Made by a program: the position numbers and the translations under genes. Below, piece after piece: positions 22,129 through 25,588 of a stretch of DNA of 25,588 nucleotides. The notes under the pieces were generated by a model. The model had not been told where the DNA came from. It saw nothing but the letters and a program-made list of their open reading frames with translations, and did not search any database. The DNA is from VRUE01 sp040901495. Lineage in GTDB: Bacteria; Actinomycetota; Thermoleophilia; Solirubrobacterales; 70-9. The stretch spans positions 1 through 25,588 of the forward strand of contig JBBDYO010000045.1 of the NCBI GenBank assembly GCA_040901495.1, given 5' to 3'. Every line of letters begins with the position of its first letter. The stretch's first letter is position 1.

Positions 22129-24020
22129 GCGCCGGCCGCAAGGGGGCGACCAAGCAAACAGCGGCGCGCAATCGCGAGGCGCTTGCCTCGCTTCCTCCAG
22201 AAAACGAGGACTTCGAGGAGGCGCGGCGGGGACTGGTCGCCACGTTCGAGCCGGCGCGTGTCGACCGTGAAGACGGCCGGGCCGCCTGGGAGCTGGAGTC
22301 CTACGGCTTTCTCGACGGCGACGCACCGGACACCGCCCACCCCAGCCTCTGGCGCCTCGGCAAGCTGAACCGGATCGCCGGGCTCTTCGAGCTGGCGCCT
22401 GGCTTCTACCAGCTACGCGGCTTCGACCTTTCGAACATGCACGTGGTCGAGGGTGATGAGGGGATCGTCGTGATCGACCCGCTGGTCTCCGCCGAGACCG
22501 CCGCCGCGGCGCTGGCGCTCTACCGCGAGCACCGCGGCGATCGCCCGGTCACCGGCCTGGTCTACACCCACAGCCACGTCGACCACTTCGGTGGCGCCAA
22601 GGGGGTCGTCTCCCAGGAGGAGATCGACGCCCGCCAGGTTCCAGTCATCGCCCCGGAGGGCTTTCTGCACCACGCGGTCAGCGAGAACGTCTTCGCCGGC
22701 ACCGCGATGGGGCGGCGCGCCAGCTACATGTACGGGGCGCTGCTGGAGCGCGGAGTGGATGGGCAGGTCGGCTCCGGCCTCGGGCAGACGACCTCGCTCG
22801 GCACGATCACCCTAATCCCGCCCACCGTCGACATCGTCGAGACCGGCCAGGAGGAGGTCGTCGACGGGGTGAAGATGGCCTTCCAGCTGACGCCGGGAAC
22901 CGAGGCCCCGGCGGAGATGAACATCCACTTCCCCGAGGCGCGTGCCCTCTGCATCGCCGACAACGTGGCCCGCTCGATGCACAACATCCTCACCCCACGC
23001 GGCGCCCTGGTCCGCGACCCGCGCGTCTGGGCCCATTACCTCGACGAGGCGATCGAGCTGTTCGGCGCCGACTCCGACGTCCTCTTCTCCGGCCACAACT
23101 GGCCCTGCTGGGAGAGCGAGCGGATCGTCGACTACCTAGAGAAGCAGCGCGACCTCTACCGCTACCTCCATGACCAGACCCTGCGCCTGCTCAACAAGGG
23201 CTACACCGGACCCGAGATCGCCGAGGCGATCGAGCTTCCCCCGAGCCTCGCCCGCGAGTGGCACTGCCGCGAGTACTACGGCTCCGTCAGCCACAACACT
23301 AAGGCGATCTACCAGCGCTACATGGGCTGGTTCGACGGCAACCCCGCCCACCTCTGGGAGCACCCGCCGGTTGAGCAGGCGCGCCGCTACGTCGAGTTCA
23401 TGGGTGGCGCGGAGGCGGTGCTGGAGAGGGCACGCGAGTCGTTCGAGGCGGGCGACTACCGCTGGGTCGCCGAGGTGGTCAACCACGTCGTCTTCGCCGA
23501 GCCGGAGAACGAGGCCGCGCGGGAGCTTCAAGCAGACGCGCTCGAGCAGCTCGGCTACGGCGCCGAGAACGCGACCTGGCGCAACTTCTTCCTGATGGGG
23601 GCGAAGGAGCTGCGCGGGGGAATTGCCGGGACGCCGACCGCGGCCGCCCCGCCGGATGTCGTGGCGCACCTGACCGTGAGCCAGCTGCTCGACGCGATGG
23701 CTATACGGCTCGATGGGCCGCGCGCCTGGGAGCAAGACCTGAGGATCGACTGGGTGGTGACCGATCCCGATGAGGAGCACTCGATCACCGTCCGCAATGG
23801 CGTCCTCAGCCACCGCCCAGGCAAGCACGGTCCAAGCGCCGACGCCGGCCTCGTCGTCGAGCGCGAGGCGCTCAACCAGCTGCTGCTCAAAACCGCCGAC
23901 ATCGGTGAGCTGGCCGAGAGCGGACGGCTACGGGTCGAGGGCGACGGGGTGAAGCTGGGCGAGCTCCTTGGGTTGCTCGATGAGCCCGACCCCGGCTTCG
24001 CGATCGTCACTCCCGACTAA
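22125..24020 (+). CDS. Alkyl-sulfatase-type metallo-beta-lactamase (SdsA1/BDS1-like)
   Basis: This 631-residue protein has the three-domain layout of linear alkyl sulfatases. The metallo-beta-lactamase domain (about 80-335) has HSHVDH (His149, His151, Asp153, His154), APAEM (Glu264) and SGHNWP (His324). A helical dimerisation domain (about 340-485) follows, then an SCP2-like domain (about 500-630). Relatives hydrolyse sulfate esters such as dodecyl sulfate to alcohol and sulfate. In the block CIADN the residue at 279 is Asp; in Pseudomonas SdsA1 I recall this metal ligand as Glu. Unlike secreted SdsA1 it has no signal peptide, so it is cytoplasmic. ATGA overlap with the preceding dehydrogenase gene ties it to fatty acyl breakdown. 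The start at 22125 is preferred over an upstream ATG inside that gene. Confidence 0.93.
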   Translation: MSAGRKGATKQTAARNREALASLPPENEDFEEARRGLVATFEPARVDREDGRAAWELESYGFLDGDAPDTAHPSLWRLGKLNRIAGLFELAPGFYQLRGFDLSNMHVVEGDEGIVVIDPLVSAETAAAALALYREHRGDRPVTGLVYTHSHVDHFGGAKGVVSQEEIDARQVPVIAPEGFLHHAVSENVFAGTAMGRRASYMYGALLERGVDGQVGSGLGQTTSLGTITLIPPTVDIVETGQEEVVDGVKMAFQLTPGTEAPAEMNIHFPEARALCIADNVARSMHNILTPRGALVRDPRVWAHYLDEAIELFGADSDVLFSGHNWPCWESERIVDYLEKQRDLYRYLHDQTLRLLNKGYTGPEIAEAIELPPSLAREWHCREYYGSVSHNTKAIYQRYMGWFDGNPAHLWEHPPVEQARRYVEFMGGAEAVLERARESFEAGDYRWVAEVVNHVVFAEPENEAARELQADALEQLGYGAENATWRNFFLMGAKELRGGIAGTPTAAAPPDVVAHLTVSQLLDAMAIRLDGPRAWEQDLRIDWVVTDPDEEHSITVRNGVLSHRPGKHGPSADAGLVVEREALNQLLLKTADIGELAESGRLRVEGDGVKLGELLGLLDEPDPGFAIVTPD

Positions 24021-24274
24021 GGCCGCGACGCTCGGCGACTCAACCGGAACATCACTTCATCCTCATAGCACCAGCTCCAGTCCTCGCCGGGCTCGATGGA
24101 GCGAATGATCGGGTGGGCGGTCGCTTGGAAATGAGCTGTTGCGTGTTTGCCCACCGAGTTGTCGCAGCAGCCGATGTGTCCGCAGCTCTGGCACATCCGC
24201 AGGTGCACCCACTGCGTTCCCAGGGCCAGGCACTCCTCACAGCCTGCGATCTCGGGCGGCGGATCGGAGCGCAC
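24017..24274 (-). CDS. UBP-type zinc-finger protein
   Basis: The 85-residue protein is a stand-alone zf-UBP domain. Metal-binding residues are arranged as GCEECLALG, then HLRMCQSCGHIGCCD, then GKHATAHFQATAHPII, followed by the conserved tail EPGEDWSWCYEDE. In eukaryotes this fold binds the free C terminus of ubiquitin; bacterial single-domain versions are common in actinobacteria and have no established role. Start is GTG at 24274 with no clear ribosome site. It converges with the alkyl-sulfatase gene, overlapping its end by 4 bp. Confidence 0.88.
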   Translation of the reverse strand: MRSDPPPEIAGCEECLALGTQWVHLRMCQSCGHIGCCDNSVGKHATAHFQATAHPIIRSIEPGEDWSWCYEDEVMFRLSRRASRP

Positions 24275-24374
24275 GATTGAGCTGAGATGGGTGCAGGAGG
24301 AAGACGTCCGTTGACCTTAGCCAACAGACTTCGCCCTCACCGCCGCCGCACCCTCGATCTGCGAAGGTTTTCCG

Positions 24375-24848
24375 ATGAGCGACGTCGAGCAGCCGATTAC
24401 CGCCGAGGGCATCGCCGCCCTTCGCGAGGAGATCGAGCAGCTGGAAGGGCCCGGCCGCATAGAGCTGGCGGCGCGGATCAAGGTCGCCCGCGAGCTGGGC
24501 GACCTCAAGGAGAACGCCGAGTACCACATCGCCAAGGAGGACCAGGCGCACCTGGAGACCAAGATCAAGCGGCTGCGCGAGCGACTTCGCAAGGCCGTCG
24601 TGGTCGAGGTCGATGGGAAAGCGGACTCCTTCTCCTTCGGTCGCACCGCCGAGGTGCTCGATGAGAAAAGCGGCAAAGTCAATACCTGGACCCTGGTCGG
24701 CTCGACCGAGGCCGACCTCACCGAAGGCCGCCTCTCGGCCGAGTCACCGATCGGCCAGGCGCTCAGGGACGCCGCGGTCGGCCAGCCGGTCGAGGTCGAG
24801 ACCCCGCGCGAAACGCGGACCTTCGTCGTCCAGAAGCTCGTCGGCTAG
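24375..24848 (+). CDS. greA: Transcription elongation factor GreA
   Basis: GreA enters the secondary channel of RNA polymerase and stimulates cleavage of backtracked transcripts. The 157-residue protein has the N-terminal coiled coil (about 8-80) with the tip motif GDLKENAEYHIAKEDQ, including the acidic pair that helps hold the catalytic magnesium. The C-terminal FKBP-like domain (about 85-157) has SPIGQALRDAAVGQPVEVETP. Length and order are canonical. The upstream 100 bp contains GGAGG at 24296-24300 but no clear promoter. The VOC gene starts 16 bp after the stop, so the two may be co-transcribed. Confidence 0.97.
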   Translation: MSDVEQPITAEGIAALREEIEQLEGPGRIELAARIKVARELGDLKENAEYHIAKEDQAHLETKIKRLRERLRKAVVVEVDGKADSFSFGRTAEVLDEKSGKVNTWTLVGSTEADLTEGRLSAESPIGQALRDAAVGQPVEVETPRETRTFVVQKLVG

Positions 24849-24864
24849 GACTTCGGACATCACA

Positions 24865-25212
24865 GTGCCTGCATCCGCACCGCTGATCGAGTTTCCCGCC
24901 GACGACCCCGAACGCGCCTGTCGCTTCTGGAAGGGGGTGCTCGGCGTGGAGCTCGAGCCGAGGCCGGCCGAGGCGGGGGCGGGTTGGGAAATCGAGGACG
25001 GTGGTCTCCGCCTGGGCGTTCACGAGCGGGGCCCGGGTCCAGGCGATACCGCTTCCCTCCCCTACTTCACGGTCGCCGACATGCAGGCGACGCTGGAGCG
25101 TGTCGGCGAGCTCGGCGGCTCCGTCATCCACCCGGGCGAGCGATGGGCCATCTGCCGCGACTCCGAGGGCAGCCCGTTTGCGCTGGCGGCGGACGCGTCC
25201 GCCGCCCGGTAG
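24865..25212 (+). CDS. VOC/glyoxalase-like family protein
   Basis: The frame is open upstream as a shadow of greA, so the start was set at GTG 24865, giving 115 residues. The product contains one betaalphabetabetabeta-type VOC half repeat plus part of the next: LIEFPADDPERACRFWKGVLG (split LIEFPADDPERA and CRFWKGVLGVEL), GLRLGVHERG, and later YFTVADMQATLERVGELGG with FALAADA. Only scattered metal-ligand candidates (His45-like, Glu) are seen, so it might bind without a metal. The N-terminal DPERACRFWKGVLG is typical of PhnB/GlxI-like antibiotic-resistance-type folds, but no substrate is suggested. Confidence 0.85.
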   Translation: MPASAPLIEFPADDPERACRFWKGVLGVELEPRPAEAGAGWEIEDGGLRLGVHERGPGPGDTASLPYFTVADMQATLERVGELGGSVIHPGERWAICRDSEGSPFALAADASAAR

Positions 25213-25383
25213 TCAGCCCAGAATCAGCATCGCCCAGACGACTGCCGCCAGGATCGCGACGGCAATCAGGCGCATCCCCAGTTCCCGGTCGTGCTGGAGC
25301 CCGGCGAGGCCGAGGAGCAGGCCGGCCGGAGGCAGAATGATCGCGATCAGGAAGGGAAGGATCGTCGAGGCCCGCTTACCCAT
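25213..25383 (-). CDS. 56-residue membrane protein
   Basis: ATG at 25381-25383 to TGA at 25213-25215. The product starts MGKRASTILPFLIAIILPP and has two hydrophobic helices (about 8-28 and 38-55) joined by the charged turn QHDRELGMR. It fits the pattern of small two-helix actinobacterial proteins with unknown role. The stop abuts the VOC stop on the other strand. Evidence is the coherent hydrophobic-charged-hydrophobic layout and the clean fit between neighbours; the ribosome site is weak. Confidence 0.6.
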   Translation of the reverse strand: MGKRASTILPFLIAIILPPAGLLLGLAGLQHDRELGMRLIAVAILAAVVWAMLILG

Positions 25384-25411
25384 CGCCCAACCCTAACCCC
25401 AGCTCGGCCTA

Positions 25412-25576
25412 GAGGCTTGATGTGGGTTAGGCACGTGCGCGAGGGCGTCGCAAGCCGAGTCTGGGCGTCGCACGTGGGCTTGCGGGTAGCAGTGCGCTAC
25501 CCCCGAGCCCACGGGTGGCGGTACAGCGAAGGCATGCGACGTCAATCGTGTGCGTGGATAACCCACATCAAGCCTC
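25412..25576. repeat. 165-bp long imperfect palindrome (second foldback element)
   Basis: The outer arms pair perfectly for 18 bp (25412-25429/25559-25576). The next 27 positions (25430-25456 with 25531-25558) match at about 19 positions, and three of the others are G-U compatible if the plus strand is transcribed. The apex is CGTGGGCT/AGCCCACG (25473-25480/25506-25513) and GGGTAGC/GCTACCC (25484-25490/25496-25502) around loop AGTGC. No ORF fits it. Weaker symmetry beyond the arms (CCCAGCTC and AGCTAGGG) suggests it may extend to the window end. Size and layout match the element at 8358-8518, but arm sequences differ. Confidence 0.75.
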
Positions 25577-25588
25577 GAGGAGCTAGGG

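Overview
The window is GC-rich, densely coded DNA with frequent GTG and TTG starts and many 1-4 bp stop/start overlaps. Together with actinobacterial-type protein families (DUF1015, OsmC, PduO-type adenosyltransferase, 1-Cys peroxiredoxin, paired small membrane proteins), this suggests a chromosomal segment of an actinomycete, most likely a Thermoleophilia/Solirubrobacterales-like soil lineage. The lineage is inferred from general resemblance; no marker gene here proves it. I see no phage, plasmid, insertion sequence, CRISPR array or rRNA.

Layout. 1-4061: two hairpins, a tRNA-His gene with an abnormal anticodon arm, a glutamine-amidotransferase gene broken by a frameshift, a pentad-repeat micro-protein coupled to a secreted protein, a membrane-anchored stress-like protein, a 47-residue membrane protein, a fatty-acid-hydroxylase/sterol-desaturase family enzyme and tRNA-Arg(TCT). 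4062-8358: an alpha/beta hydrolase convergent with a large GT-C-like membrane glycosyltransferase, msrA, and a small membrane protein. 8358-10300: a 161-bp foldback element, two small conserved hypotheticals, a NUDIX protein with an altered box, a lipoprotein and tRNA-Pro(TGG). 10371-15836: DUF1015 protein, cobalamin adenosyltransferase, OsmC, SDR, CoA-diphosphatase-like NUDIX, 1-Cys peroxiredoxin, a Rossmann protein and a membrane/coiled-coil protein. 15881-24020: a fatty-acyl catabolic region with thiolase, class IV aminotransferase, and then a tightly overlapping set: acyl-CoA dehydrogenase, enoyl-CoA hydratase, cupin, 3-hydroxyacyl-CoA dehydrogenase and an alkyl-sulfatase-type metallo-beta-lactamase. 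24017-25588: UBP zinc-finger protein, greA, a VOC protein, a 56-residue membrane protein and a second foldback element of about 165 bp.

How it fits together. The strongest functional unit is 18445-24020. An alkyl sulfatase would release a fatty alcohol from a sulfate ester. After oxidation and CoA activation by enzymes encoded elsewhere, the acyl-CoA could be degraded by the dehydrogenase, hydratase and 3-hydroxyacyl-CoA dehydrogenase here, and by the thiolase just upstream. A 16-bp imperfect stem-loop with perfect 11-bp outer arms sits directly in front of this set and is a candidate control site. msrA, the OsmC protein and the peroxiredoxin give the window an oxidative-defence flavour, but they are not in one operon.

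The most unusual non-coding signals are the two long imperfect palindromes of nearly equal size at 8358-8518 and 25412-25576. They share an architecture (perfect outer arms, looser middle, strong apical hairpin) but not arm sequence. The disrupted tRNA-His anticodon stem is the other striking feature. No stretch longer than 300 bases lacks a gene; the largest gap is 4062-4334, which holds two adjacent hairpins and presumably promoters.
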